NCBI GenBank assembly: GCA_040769125.1 | Contig: JAXGLO010000001.1 | Span: 248,001 to 312,000 of the forward strand | From: CAIXSE01 sp040769125 | GTDB lineage: Bacteria; Actinomycetota; Thermoleophilia; UBA2241 | DNA: 64,000 nt | Direction of reading: 5' to 3' | Shown here: piece by piece, positions 16,248-25,422 of the stretch | Position numbering within the stretch: position 1 is the first letter of the stretch | Layout of the letters: each line of letters opens with the position of its first letter | Notes under the pieces: model-generated | Databases searched by the model: none | The model's input: only the letters and a program-made list of their open reading frames with translations | Told to the model about the DNA's origin: nothing | Position numbers and translations under genes: made by a program

Positions 16248-18683
16248 ATGAATCACGTGTCTCGACGCCTGCGCAGCCGCACACGATTGCTCCTCCTCGC
16301 CGTGCTCATGGCGCTGACAGTGCTCACGATCGGTGTGAGCCCCGCCGCGGCAGGGCCGCCCGATCCCACGCTCAACCTCACCGAGCTGCAAGCCCTGCTC
16401 ACGAACTCCGGCCCGCTCGACGGCCACATGAAAACCGTCCTCAAAGGCACGGCCGTCACCGACATCCCGGTCAAGGCACTGGCGATCGTCGAGGGCCAGG
16501 CCTGGGGCAAGCTCATCATGATCGAGTCCACCGACCAGGCGATCATCGACATTGGCGGCATCGCCTCCGGCATGAGCGGCAGCCCCGTCTACGTCAACGA
16601 CAACGGCGTCGACAAGCTCATCGGAGCCGTCTCCTGGGGCGCCGACTTCAGCCTCCGCGGCACGGGCATGGCCACGCCCATCGAGTACATGACGAGCCTG
16701 CAGACCTCCTATGCCGGCCTCGGCGCCGCTCCAGGTGGCGCGGGCAAGGCCGCAGCGTCGGCCAGCAAGACCGTCGCCCTGCGGGCGCCGGTCGACACCG
16801 CCTGCGCAGGCAAGGTCGATTCGCTGGTGCTGGCGCGCAGCGCCAAGACGGCGGCCGGCATCACCGCCAGGAGCGGCCAGATCGTGATGCACCCTCTGGG
16901 CCTCGCTGTGATCGGGGGGATCTCGCCGAACAGCACAGCCTACAAGTCGCTGGCCGCGCGCCTCGAGAGGTCCGGCCTCACGGTCATGCCGGCGGCGTCC
17001 GCTCCCCGCGGCGGGCCGCCTGCGCCCGCGCTGGAGGCCGGCTCGCCCTGCGGCATCCTCATGTCCAGCGGCGCCTACTCGCTCGCCGCCTTCGGCACGG
17101 TCACCTACGTTGACGATTCCACGGTCCTCGCCTTCGGACACCCCATCCTCAGCGACTACTTCGGCTTCGGCCTCGGCGCAGGGCCGATAGGAGGCACCCT
17201 CACCGGAGCCGTGGTCGACGGCATCTGGCCGAGCGCCGCTTCGCCGAGCAAGCTCATGTCCCCCGCCGACTCTAAAGGCGCCGCCCTGCAGGATCGCTCC
17301 GCCGGAGTCGTCGCTCGCCTCGGCGGTCCGGCCCCGACCTACCCCATCACCACCGACGCCCTCGTCGAGACCGGCAACCGCCATGTAGTCGACACCACGA
17401 ACGTCGACCATTGGTTCTCGACAGTCTACGAGCCCGAGAGCGGCGACGGCTATGGCGGCGCCGCTACCTTCCTGGCCACCGCCGGCCTGTATCACGCCCT
17501 CGACATGGACACTGCCAGCGGCAGCGCCACCACCACCACCTCGGTCGTGGTGAACGACGGCGCGACCGACTACACGATCACCCGGGACAACCTGTGGGAC
17601 AGCGGCGACGGGGCGCTCGCCGACCAGGCCACCGGCGACGTCACCGACATCCTCGGCGCGGTGCTCTACGACCCGGACGGCGTGCGTCACACTACCGTCA
17701 AGTCCGTCGACGTGGATGCGACGTTCTCAGCCACCCGCAAGTCGGCCAGGCTCGCCGACGTGCAGTTGCCGCGAGCCTTGCGCCACGGCGCCAACACCGT
17801 CACGATCAACTACTACCGCTGGGGATCCGCCGATCTCCAGACGCTCGACACCACGCTCACCATCCCAGCCGGCATGCCGCTCTCGGGCGATCTCAGCGTG
17901 ATGTCCGCGCACGATGCGCAGTACTACTGGGACCCGGATGAGGAAGACGAGGATCAGGCGTCACCGCCTGAGACCCTCGCTGAGATCGAAGAGCGTCTGG
18001 AGGCGGCCCCGAGCAACGACGATCTCCTCGTAGCCTTTACGCCGGACGGCGAGGAGGAGCCCGAGGTGACCGCGCAGGCCACGACCTCCACCGGCTGGGT
18101 GATGACGGGCACGGTCGAAAAGCCGACGGCGACGGTGCTCCTACAGACGCCGTCGAGCTGTCGCCACGGCCAGCGGATCCCGGTATCGGGCGTGATCCTC
18201 GGCGCCTCCCACGATGTGAACGTCGACCTGTATATGCAGGGCGCAGGCTCGCCGCCGCCGGCCACGCCGACGCAGACGGTTGTCGCCCACGCCAGTAAGG
18301 GAACGGCCACGTTCTCCGCCCTTCTGCCCCCGAGCGCCCACAACGTGACGGTCACCGCCGAGGTCGGCGCACTGTCCAGTCGCACGCTGCCGGGCGCCGA
18401 CCGGAGCACCGTGAAGGTGCGCGCGGCGCTCGCTCTCTCCACGCGCCGCAGCGGCAGACGCCTGATCTCCACGGCCAGCGTCAAGCCGAAGGCGGCCGGC
18501 GGTTCCGTGCGCTTCCAGCGCTACGCCGGCAGCCGCTGGGTCACGTTCGCCACCATGCCGGTCGCGGGCGACGGCAAAGCCCGCGCCGTGTACAAGACGT
18601 CGCGAGCGACCAAGGTGCGCGCCCGGTTCATGGGCAGCGCCCTCAACGCCGCGAGCGCCTGGGTGACCGCCCCGGCGCGCTGA
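16248..18683 (+). CDS. Secreted S55 (SpoIVB-like) serine peptidase domain protein
   Basis: 811 residues. A signal peptide (Arg-rich start, LLLLAVLMALTVLTIGV core, cleavage after AAA near residue 35) targets it outside the cell. Residues about 40-155 form an S55-type domain with the nucleophile motif IGGIASGMSGSPVYVND, followed by LIGAVSWG and MATPIEYM; a later block GTVTYVDDSTVLAFGHPIL carries the conserved GH. This arrangement is the one found in non-sporulating bacteria rather than in sporulation SpoIVB. The C-terminal third is beta-rich and probably Ig-like, with an acidic linker (DPDEEDEDQ) near residue 565. ATG 16248 has AAAAAGAGGGG upstream. Substrate unknown. A strong hairpin follows the gene. 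Confidence 0.85.
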   Translation: MNHVSRRLRSRTRLLLLAVLMALTVLTIGVSPAAAGPPDPTLNLTELQALLTNSGPLDGHMKTVLKGTAVTDIPVKALAIVEGQAWGKLIMIESTDQAIIDIGGIASGMSGSPVYVNDNGVDKLIGAVSWGADFSLRGTGMATPIEYMTSLQTSYAGLGAAPGGAGKAAASASKTVALRAPVDTACAGKVDSLVLARSAKTAAGITARSGQIVMHPLGLAVIGGISPNSTAYKSLAARLERSGLTVMPAASAPRGGPPAPALEAGSPCGILMSSGAYSLAAFGTVTYVDDSTVLAFGHPILSDYFGFGLGAGPIGGTLTGAVVDGIWPSAASPSKLMSPADSKGAALQDRSAGVVARLGGPAPTYPITTDALVETGNRHVVDTTNVDHWFSTVYEPESGDGYGGAATFLATAGLYHALDMDTASGSATTTTSVVVNDGATDYTITRDNLWDSGDGALADQATGDVTDILGAVLYDPDGVRHTTVKSVDVDATFSATRKSARLADVQLPRALRHGANTVTINYYRWGSADLQTLDTTLTIPAGMPLSGDLSVMSAHDAQYYWDPDEEDEDQASPPETLAEIEERLEAAPSNDDLLVAFTPDGEEEPEVTAQATTSTGWVMTGTVEKPTATVLLQTPSSCRHGQRIPVSGVILGASHDVNVDLYMQGAGSPPPATPTQTVVAHASKGTATFSALLPPSAHNVTVTAEVGALSSRTLPGADRSTVKVRAALALSTRRSGRRLISTASVKPKAAGGSVRFQRYAGSRWVTFATMPVAGDGKARAVYKTSRATKVRARFMGSALNAASAWVTAPAR

Positions 18684-18691
18684 TCAAGGAG

Positions 18692-18734
18692 ACGGCCGGG
18701 CGGGGCCGGCAAAGCCAGAGCCCCGCCCGGCCGT
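18692..18734 (+). terminator. GC-rich hairpin after the S55 peptidase gene
   Basis: A perfect 15-bp stem (ACGGCCGGGCGGGGC pairing with 18720-18734) closes a 13-base loop that can itself pair (GGC-AAA-GCC). There is no T tract, as is common in high-G+C Gram-positive genomes. It separates the peptidase gene from recQ. Confidence 0.75.
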
Positions 18735-18759
18735 CCGGCAACCTTGGTAGACTCGCGGA

Positions 18760-20829
18760 GTGACCCCGGCTCCGCACCCCTCCGTCACCGGTATGTCCAG
18801 GCCCACCGCGGCCGGCGTGGCAAAGCCTACGGCCGTCGAGACGGGCACGCCTACCGCGGCCGACGTGGCCAGGCCCATGGCCGCCGGCACGACCAGGCCT
18901 ACGGCGCGCACGCTCCTGCGCGACGTCTTCGGCTTCCATGAGTTCCGCCTCCATCAGGAGGAGATCATCGAGCATCTCGTCGCGGGAGGCGACGCCTTCG
19001 TGCTTATGCCCACCGGCGGCGGCAAGTCGCTCTGCTACCAGCTCCCCGCCATGCTGCGGCCCGGCACCGGCATCGTCGTGTCGCCGCTCATTTCACTGAT
19101 GAAGGATCAGGTCGACGCGCTGCAGGAGGCCGGCGTGAGCGCCGCCGCCTACAACTCCTCCCTCGAGCCGCACGAGGCGCGTCGCACCCTGGCCCGCTTG
19201 CACGGCGGCGAGCTGGACCTTCTCTACGTCGCCCCCGAGACCCTTATGAGCGAGAGCTTCCTCGAGCGCCTGGATGGGATCGCGGCGGCCGGCGGCATCG
19301 CCCTGTTCGCCATCGACGAGGCCCATTGCGTCTCGCAGTGGGGCCACGACTTCCGGCCGGAGTACGTGCAGCTGGGCGAGCTGCGGGACCGCTTCCCCAG
19401 CGTCCCCTTCCTCGCCTGCACCGCCACCGCCGACCCCCAGACCCGTGACGACGTCCGCCTACGCCTGGGGCTCCGTGACGCACCGGTCTTCGTCACCGGC
19501 TTCGACCGGCCCAACATCCGCTATTCCGTCGTCGACAAGCACGAACCGCTCCGGCAGCTGCGCACCTTCCTCGCGGCGCGGCCGGACGAGTCGGGGATCG
19601 TCTACTGCCTCAGCCGCAAGCGCACCGAGGAGGTAGCCGGCAAGCTGGCGGCGACGGGCGTGTCGGCGGCCGCCTACCACGCCGGCCTGCCCGCCGACGA
19701 GCGCCGCCGCATTCAGGACGCCTTCGCCCGCGACGACGTGAGCGTCGTCGTCGCCACCGTCGCTTTCGGCATGGGCATCGACAAGAGCAACGTGCGCTTC
19801 GTTGTGCACTACGACCTGCCCAAGTCGATCGAGAGCTACTACCAGGAGACCGGCCGTGCAGGGCGCGACGGCCTGCCCGCCGAGGCCCTGCTGCTTTTCG
19901 GCCTCGGCGACGCCGCCGTGGCGCGCGCCCTCATCGAGGGAGGCGGACGACGCGACACGGGCGGCTGGAGCGCCGCCGGAGCCGCCGGCGACGGGCTCGC
20001 TTCCGGCCCAAGGGAGACCCTCGCCCGCGACCCGGAGCAGGTGCGCATCGAGCTGCACAAGCTCAACGCCATGGTGGGCTACGCCGAGGCCCTCACCTGC
20101 CGACGCAGAGCACTTCTCGGCTACTTCGGCGAGGATCTGGAGGCCGACTGCGGCAACTGCGACGTCTGCCTCGACCCGCCGGCAACCTACGACGCCACCG
20201 AGCACGCTCAAATGGCGCTGAGCTGCGTCTACCGGCTGCGCCAGAGCTACGGGATCGGCTACGTCGTCGACGTCCTCCGCGGCTCGTCCAGCGAGAGGCT
20301 CGTACAGCGCGGCCACAACCAGCTCAGCACCTACGGCATCGGCGCCGATGTGAGCCGCGAGCACTGGCAGAGCCTGATCCGCCAGCTCATCCACCGCGGC
20401 TACCTCGTGCAGGACATCGCGCGCTTCTCCGTGCTGCAGCTCACCGAAGCGGCCTGGCCGCTGCTGCGCGGCGAGGAGACGTTGACGCTCGCCAAGCCGC
20501 GCACCCGCGTGACTAGCGCTCGCAAGGCCGACGCCCGGCGGCAGCGTGCGGCAGCGCGAGGAGCGAAGGCGACCGGGCTCGACCTGCTCGAGGTGGACGA
20601 AGCGCTCTTCGCACGCCTGCGCGAGGTCCGCAAGCGCCTCGCCAGGGAGCAGCGCGTGCCCGCCTACATCGTCTTCACCGACGCCACGCTCGCCGAGATG
20701 GCGGCGCGCAAGCCGCGCACCGCCGACGAGCTGCTCGAGGTCGGCGGCGTCGGCCAGACCAAGCTCGCGCGCTACGGCGAGATCTTCCTGGCGGCCATCG
20801 CCGATCACGAGGCGGCGCCGGGCTCCTGA
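18760..20829 (+). CDS. recQ: ATP-dependent DNA helicase RecQ
   Basis: 689-residue 3'-5' DNA helicase acting in recombination and fork repair. Motif I is LMPTGGGKSLCYQLP, motif II AIDEAHCVSQWGHDFRPEY, motif III FLACTATAD and motif VI YYQETGRAGRDG. The RQC zinc site has Cys at CRRRALLGYFGE and CGNCDVC, and an HRDC domain (LREVRKRLAREQRVPAYIVF...LLEVGGVGQTKLARYGE) ends the protein. GTG 18760 is the first start. Residues 14-50 are an 8-residue Pro-Thr-Ala-rich tandem repeat before the helicase core, not found in standard RecQ; a start at ATG 18793 would keep the repeat. It stands alone between a terminator and rlmL. Confidence 0.95.
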   Translation: MTPAPHPSVTGMSRPTAAGVAKPTAVETGTPTAADVARPMAAGTTRPTARTLLRDVFGFHEFRLHQEEIIEHLVAGGDAFVLMPTGGGKSLCYQLPAMLRPGTGIVVSPLISLMKDQVDALQEAGVSAAAYNSSLEPHEARRTLARLHGGELDLLYVAPETLMSESFLERLDGIAAAGGIALFAIDEAHCVSQWGHDFRPEYVQLGELRDRFPSVPFLACTATADPQTRDDVRLRLGLRDAPVFVTGFDRPNIRYSVVDKHEPLRQLRTFLAARPDESGIVYCLSRKRTEEVAGKLAATGVSAAAYHAGLPADERRRIQDAFARDDVSVVVATVAFGMGIDKSNVRFVVHYDLPKSIESYYQETGRAGRDGLPAEALLLFGLGDAAVARALIEGGGRRDTGGWSAAGAAGDGLASGPRETLARDPEQVRIELHKLNAMVGYAEALTCRRRALLGYFGEDLEADCGNCDVCLDPPATYDATEHAQMALSCVYRLRQSYGIGYVVDVLRGSSSERLVQRGHNQLSTYGIGADVSREHWQSLIRQLIHRGYLVQDIARFSVLQLTEAAWPLLRGEETLTLAKPRTRVTSARKADARRQRAAARGAKATGLDLLEVDEALFARLREVRKRLAREQRVPAYIVFTDATLAEMAARKPRTADELLEVGGVGQTKLARYGEIFLAAIADHEAAPGS
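18799..18912 (+). repeat. 24-bp tandem repeat in the recQ 5' end
   Basis: Four and a half copies of a 24-bp unit encode RPTAAGVA / KPTAVETG / TPTAADVA / RPMAAGTT / RPTART. The unit keeps the recQ frame and adds a flexible N-terminal arm. Confidence 0.75.
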
Positions 20830-20904
20830 AAAGCTACCGCAAGAGAGCGAAGCAGCCTCAGCGCTGATGCCGCCGCCCCTCTGTCACCGTGGTAGCCTTC
20901 GGCG

Positions 20905-23277
20905 ATGGGTCTCGCTTTCTTCGTCACCACACCCCGCGGCATGGAATCCCTGCTCGCCGGCGAGCTCAAATCCCTGGGCGCCGGGCACGTCACGCAGAGC
21001 CGCTCCGGCGCCTCCTTCAAGGGCCCGCTCGAGACCGGTTACCGCGTCTGCCTCTGGTCGCGCCTCGCGACGCGCGTCCTCCTGCAGCTCGCCGAGGGCC
21101 CGGCGGCCGACGCCGACGAGCTGTACGCCACCGTGCAGAGCGTCGACTGGAGCCACCACCTCGGCGTCGACGGCACCCTGGCGGTGAACTTCACCGGCAG
21201 CAACGAAGCGCTCCGCGACACGCAGTTCGGCGCCGTCCGGGTCAAGGACGCGATCGTCGATCAGTTCCGCACGAGCCGCGGCGGGGCGCGACCCTCGGTG
21301 AGCACGCATCATCCGGATCTGCGCGTCAACGCCCACCTGGTCCGCCGCCGCGTCGCCGTCTCGCTCGACCTGAGCGGCGACAGCCTGCACCGGCGCGGTT
21401 ACCGCACCGACAAGGTGCAGGTCGAGGCGCCGCTCAAGGAGAACCTCGCTGCAGCCATGCTCGTCTTCGCGGCGTGGCCCAAAGAGGCGGCCGGCGGCGG
21501 CAGCTTCGTCGATCCGCTGTGCGGCTCCGGCACGCTACCCATCGAGGCCGCCATGATAACGGCCGACATCGCGCCCGGGCTCCTGCGCGCAGGAGCGCCG
21601 GGCGGCTTCGGGCTGCTCCGCTGGCGCGGGCACGACGACGTCGTCTGGTCGCGCCTCGTGGAAGAGGCGCGCGAGCGGCGTGCGGCCGGGCTGGGCCGCC
21701 TCGCGGCGGCGCCCGGCCCCCGCATCCTCGGCAGCGACGCCGACCCGCGCGCCGTGCGCGTAGCGCGGGCCTGCGTGGCGCGCGCCGGGCTCGAAGACGT
21801 AGTCACAATCGAGGCCGGCCGACTCCTCGACCTGCGCGCGCCGGGCGCCCACGGCCTGCTAGCCACAAACGTGCCCTACGGCAAGCGGCTCGGGGAGCGC
21901 GCCGAGGCCGAGGCCCTCACGCGGCAGCTCGGCGAGCGCCTGCGCGAGGCCTTCCCCGGCTGGCACGCGGCCGTCCTGGCCGGCGATCGCAAGCAGGCCG
22001 AGGCCACCGGCTTCCCGCCCTTACGCCACACGACGCTGTACAACGGCCCCATCGCTTGTACGCTCGGCTACTACGCCGTCGACGGCGTGAGCCCATCGGC
22101 GGCGCCGCGCAGCGCCCGCGCCGCGGCGCGATCCTCTGCGCGGCGCACGTCCAGCGCGACTCGTGGGGCCACCGGCACCGAGGGGACTTCGGCGGCCGCA
22201 TCCGCACTCGCCGGCGGCGCCGAGCAGCTCGCCAACCGTATCCGCAAGAACCTCCGCCGCCTCAGCCGCGAGATCCGCCGCGACGGCTTTAACTGCTATC
22301 GCCTCTACGACGCCGACCTCCCGGAGTACAACATCGTCGTCGACGTCTACGGCGACTGGGTGCACGTGCAGGAGTACGCCGCCCCGGCCGAGATCGACCC
22401 GGGCAAGGCGCGGCAGCGTCTGCAGGACGCCCTCTCCGTGATCGGCGCGGCGCTGAACGTGCCCGCCGAACGCATCGTCCTCAAGGAGCGCCGCCGCCAG
22501 CGCGGCAGAGCCCAGTACGAACGTCGCCGGACCGGCGACCGCGCCGACTCCTTCCTGATGGTCGAGGAGGACGACCTCACCTACCTCGTGAATCTCCACG
22601 ACTACCTCGACACGGGGCTCTTCCTCGACCAGCGGCCGACGCGGCGCCTCGTGCGCACGCTGGCCGGCGGCCGCCGCTTCCTCAACCTCTTCGCCTACAC
22701 AGGCACCATGACCGTGAACGCGGTCACCGGCGGCTCACCGGCATCGACCACCGTCGACCTGTCGTTAACCTATCTGCAGTGGGCGCAGCGCAATCTGGAG
22801 GCGAACGGCTTCAGGGCCAGCCTCGAGCGATCCCGCATGAGGCCTGCCGAACGGCCGGCGCCCGCCGACGCGCGGCCGGCGGCAGCCCACAGGCAGAGCC
22901 ATGCTGAAGCCGGAGATCCCCGCGTCGCCCACCGGCTCGTGCAGGCCGACTGCCTCTCCTGGATCGCGGAGGCGGAGGGAGAGTACGACCTCATCTGGCT
23001 CGACCCGCCGACCTTCTCCAACTCCAAGCGAATGGGCCGCGCCACCTTCGACGTACAGCGCGACCACGCTGACCTCCTGCGCATGACCGCCCGCCGGCTG
23101 CTCGCGCCGGGCGGGATCCTGCTCTTCGCCACCAACCGGCGCGGCTTCAAGCTCGATCACGAGAAGCTCGGCGGCCTCACCGTCGAGGATCTCTCGCAAG
23201 CCACGCTTCCCTTCGACTGTACGCGCTCCGCCAACCGGCACCACGTGTTCCGGCTCGAGCACAATGAAGGTGCGTGA
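20905..23277 (+). CDS. rlmL: Bifunctional 23S rRNA methyltransferase RlmKL
   Basis: 790-residue fusion of two methyltransferases (m2G2445 and m7G2069 in E. coli numbering). Residues 1-165 hold the RlmL N-terminus and THUMP domain, then DPLCGSGTLPIEAAM (motif I/X of the N2-G enzyme), and near residue 317 the catalytic motif reads NVPYGKR, with Val where relatives have NPPY. A low-complexity Ala/Ser/Arg linker (about 395-430) joins the RlmK half, which has RFLNLFAYTGTMTVNAV, VDLSLTYLQWAQRNLEANG and LDPPTFSNSKRM. Fusions are usual in proteobacteria and scattered in actinobacteria. ATG 20905 is the natural start. Intervening residues 650-690 look expanded relative to the family. Confidence 0.92.
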   Translation: MGLAFFVTTPRGMESLLAGELKSLGAGHVTQSRSGASFKGPLETGYRVCLWSRLATRVLLQLAEGPAADADELYATVQSVDWSHHLGVDGTLAVNFTGSNEALRDTQFGAVRVKDAIVDQFRTSRGGARPSVSTHHPDLRVNAHLVRRRVAVSLDLSGDSLHRRGYRTDKVQVEAPLKENLAAAMLVFAAWPKEAAGGGSFVDPLCGSGTLPIEAAMITADIAPGLLRAGAPGGFGLLRWRGHDDVVWSRLVEEARERRAAGLGRLAAAPGPRILGSDADPRAVRVARACVARAGLEDVVTIEAGRLLDLRAPGAHGLLATNVPYGKRLGERAEAEALTRQLGERLREAFPGWHAAVLAGDRKQAEATGFPPLRHTTLYNGPIACTLGYYAVDGVSPSAAPRSARAAARSSARRTSSATRGATGTEGTSAAASALAGGAEQLANRIRKNLRRLSREIRRDGFNCYRLYDADLPEYNIVVDVYGDWVHVQEYAAPAEIDPGKARQRLQDALSVIGAALNVPAERIVLKERRRQRGRAQYERRRTGDRADSFLMVEEDDLTYLVNLHDYLDTGLFLDQRPTRRLVRTLAGGRRFLNLFAYTGTMTVNAVTGGSPASTTVDLSLTYLQWAQRNLEANGFRASLERSRMRPAERPAPADARPAAAHRQSHAEAGDPRVAHRLVQADCLSWIAEAEGEYDLIWLDPPTFSNSKRMGRATFDVQRDHADLLRMTARRLLAPGGILLFATNRRGFKLDHEKLGGLTVEDLSQATLPFDCTRSANRHHVFRLEHNEGA

Positions 23278-23318
23278 CGGTCTGGCGAAGGTACACGAGA
23301 GCAGAACGGAGGCACGCG

Positions 23319-23443
23319 GCGGCGAAGCTGAGGCGGCACCCGATGCGGCGGCGAAGCTGAGGCGGCGCCCGATGCGGCGGCACCCGATGCGGCGGCAACC
23401 CTGCGCAGCGGCAACCCTGCACGGCGGCAACCCTGCGCAGCGA
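23319..23443. repeat. GC-rich short tandem repeats downstream of rlmL
   Basis: Two copies of a 29-bp unit (GAGGCGGC.CCCGATGCGGC...GAAGCT) are followed by 15-bp (GGCACCCGATGCGGC) and then three 16-bp units of the GCGGCAACCCTGCGCA type. Just after them the phrase GCCTCACGAA.TC occurs twice (about 23,461 and 23,488). No coding frame in 23,278-23,723 has family resemblance. Confidence 0.65.
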
Positions 23444-23723
23444 GTTGACAGACGGCGAATGCCTCACGAACTCACAGGCGATGATTGCCTCACGAATTCG
23501 ACGAGGTCATCAATCAGAGCGAGCGGAACCTCCTCGGAGCGACCCGCGCCTCGGCGGCACCTGCAACAGGGCCTGGACCGGCGTGTGAAATGCGATACGC
23601 TCCGCAGCACAGGTCACTGCCGTTGCGGGCGTCCCGGCAGCGACCCGGAGAGAACGGCGAGCAGCCAGCGGCACCCGCCCGGCGGCAAGCGGCCGGCGGC
23701 GAGCATCAGCAACGGGAGGAGTC

Positions 23724-24164
23724 ATGCCATCGGAGCGCGAGCGGTTCTGGGAGCACGACGTCTACGCGATAGTCGGCCGGCAGAAGAGCTCGAAGCGGTA
23801 CCCCAGGATCACCTACGGCGCACTCAAGGATCTCGGCAAGACCGTTTATCCAATCGACCCCGATAACGGCGAGGTGGAAGGCGACAAGACTTACCCCGAC
23901 TTCACGACGCTTCCCCGGAAGCCCGAGGCGGCCGTGCTCGAGCTGCCCAAGGAAGAGACCGCGGCATGGGTCGCCAAGGCCGCCGACGCCGGCATCGGAG
24001 CAATCTGGATCCACCAGATGACCGACACGCCGGAGGCCCTGGCCGAGGCGCAGAAGCGCGGCCTCGAGGTCATCACCGGCCACTGTGCCGTGATGTACAC
24101 GAAACCCGGCTTCAACGCCCACGCGCCGCACCGCTGGCTCTGGAAGCTGCTCGGGAAGTTCTGA
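23724..24164 (+). CDS. CoA-binding domain protein (YccU-like)
   Basis: 146-residue single-domain Rossmann protein of the CoA_binding family. Visible features are VYAIVGRQKSSKRYPRITYG (modified nucleotide-binding loop), TVYPIDPDNGEVEGDKTYPD, the LPKEETAAWVAKAADAG helix and IWIHQMTDTPEALAEAQKRG followed by VITGHCAVMYTKPG, where relatives have a conserved Cys-containing GxC loop. ATG 23724 follows GGGAGGAG at an ideal distance. Function in this family is not established. It is separated by about 230 bases from the Hdr operon downstream. Confidence 0.88.
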   Translation: MPSERERFWEHDVYAIVGRQKSSKRYPRITYGALKDLGKTVYPIDPDNGEVEGDKTYPDFTTLPRKPEAAVLELPKEETAAWVAKAADAGIGAIWIHQMTDTPEALAEAQKRGLEVITGHCAVMYTKPGFNAHAPHRWLWKLLGKF

Positions 24165-24390
24165 CGGATGTGCTGACCCTCCAGCCGGCGACCGACGCCC
24201 GGCGTAGCGCTCCCATCCAGCTGCGCTCCCGGCCAGCTGCGCTCTCGCCCCTCGGCGCTCCTGGCCAGCCGTGCTCCCGCCTGTCTGCGCCTCGCCGCTC
24301 GGCGCCTCGCCGCTCTGCGACCTCGCCGGAAGGGCTTATCGCTCCCGGCCAAGCTATAAGTTCTTTGCATTTGCAGGAACAGGTTTACTT

Positions 24391-25422
24391 ATGGACAATA
24401 CCGCAGAACCTGCAACCATGAGGAAGCGCATGAATGTCTTGTCGAGAACCCCGGAGATCCCGCGCGTCACGAGCGGCGTCCTCCTCTTCAGAAGCTGTCT
24501 GATCTCCACCGAATACCCGGGCGCCGAGGCGGCCACCAAGTGGCTCTTCGAGCGCTTCGGGATCGAGTACACCGTGCACCCCGACCAGACCTGCTGCACC
24601 GGGCTGGGCTACTACTCCGAGGTCGTGCCCGTCGAGACATGCGTCGCCGTGGCCGCCCGCAACGCCTGCGTCGCCGTCGAGGACGGCCATCCGGTGATGA
24701 GCTACCTCTGCTCCACCTGCTACGCGATCAACAAGAAGGCGCGCAACATCCTCGACGTCCCGAAGCACCGTGCGGCCACCAACCAGGCATTGGCCAAGAT
24801 CGGCCGCGAATACACGGACGACGTCGCCCAGACGGTCCGGCACAACCATATCCTCGAGATCCTCTGGGGCGCCCACCGCTCGATCCCGGCGCTCATCGAA
24901 CGCCGTCTCGACGGCATCAAGGTGGCGACCCACCCCGCCTGCCACTACTGCAAGGTCTTCCCCGACGAGGTCGTGGGCGACAGCGAGAACTTCATGATCC
25001 CCGAGGACCTGCTCGAAGACGCGGGCGTGATCAAGACCGGCCTCTACAACGAGAAGACAACGCACTGCGGGCGCGGCTTCCGGCAGTGCTTCGTCAACCC
25101 CGGCATCTCGATGGCGGTAACGCGCGACAAGCTGCGGCGGCTCGCCGAGGAGGGCATCGACGTCCTCGTGCACATGTGCCCGAACTGCGCCGTCCAGTTC
25201 GATCGCCACCACGACATCATCGAGGAGAGCTCCGGCGAGGAGTACCCCTTTGTACACCTGCACGTGCAGCAGCTCCTCGCGCTCGCGCTGGGCGCCGACC
25301 CCGACAAGCATTGCGGGCTCGGCTCGCACTCGCAGGACGTCGAGCCGCTCCTCGAGCGCATCGGGGCGCGCAGCCGCACGAGAGGACCGGCAGGCGCACA
25401 CGCCGGGAAGGATGCCCGGTGA
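24391..25422 (+). CDS. HdrB-like protein with two CCG domains, second one altered
   Basis: 343-residue relative of heterodisulfide reductase subunit B, which binds noncubane 4Fe-4S clusters through two CCG motifs and reduces disulfide-type substrates. The first motif set is complete: SCLIST, then DQTCCTGLGY, then CSTCYAINKKA. The second has HPACHYCKVF, THCGRGFRQCF and MCPNCAVQFD, where the usual Cys-Cys pair is His-Cys. ATG 24391 is preceded by AGGAACAGG; ATG 24430, with AGGAAG before it, would fit HdrB N-termini equally well. Its end overlaps the next gene by four bases (GTGA). First gene of a seven-gene operon. A TATAAG element lies at 24355 but no clear -35 partner was seen. Confidence 0.85.
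   Translation: MDNTAEPATMRKRMNVLSRTPEIPRVTSGVLLFRSCLISTEYPGAEAATKWLFERFGIEYTVHPDQTCCTGLGYYSEVVPVETCVAVAARNACVAVEDGHPVMSYLCSTCYAINKKARNILDVPKHRAATNQALAKIGREYTDDVAQTVRHNHILEILWGAHRSIPALIERRLDGIKVATHPACHYCKVFPDEVVGDSENFMIPEDLLEDAGVIKTGLYNEKTTHCGRGFRQCFVNPGISMAVTRDKLRRLAEEGIDVLVHMCPNCAVQFDRHHDIIEESSGEEYPFVHLHVQQLLALALGADPDKHCGLGSHSQDVEPLLERIGARSRTRGPAGAHAGKDAR

Noticed and set aside
16248..18683. Sporulation peptidase SpoIVB
   Set aside because: It lacks the PDZ-S55 layout and any sporulation gene context; the serine motif near residue 104 and GH motif near 295 follow the secreted S55 relatives of non-spore-formers.
23319..23443. CRISPR-like array downstream of rlmL
   Set aside because: Units of 15-29 bp follow one another without unique spacers and no cas gene is present; these are simple tandem repeats.
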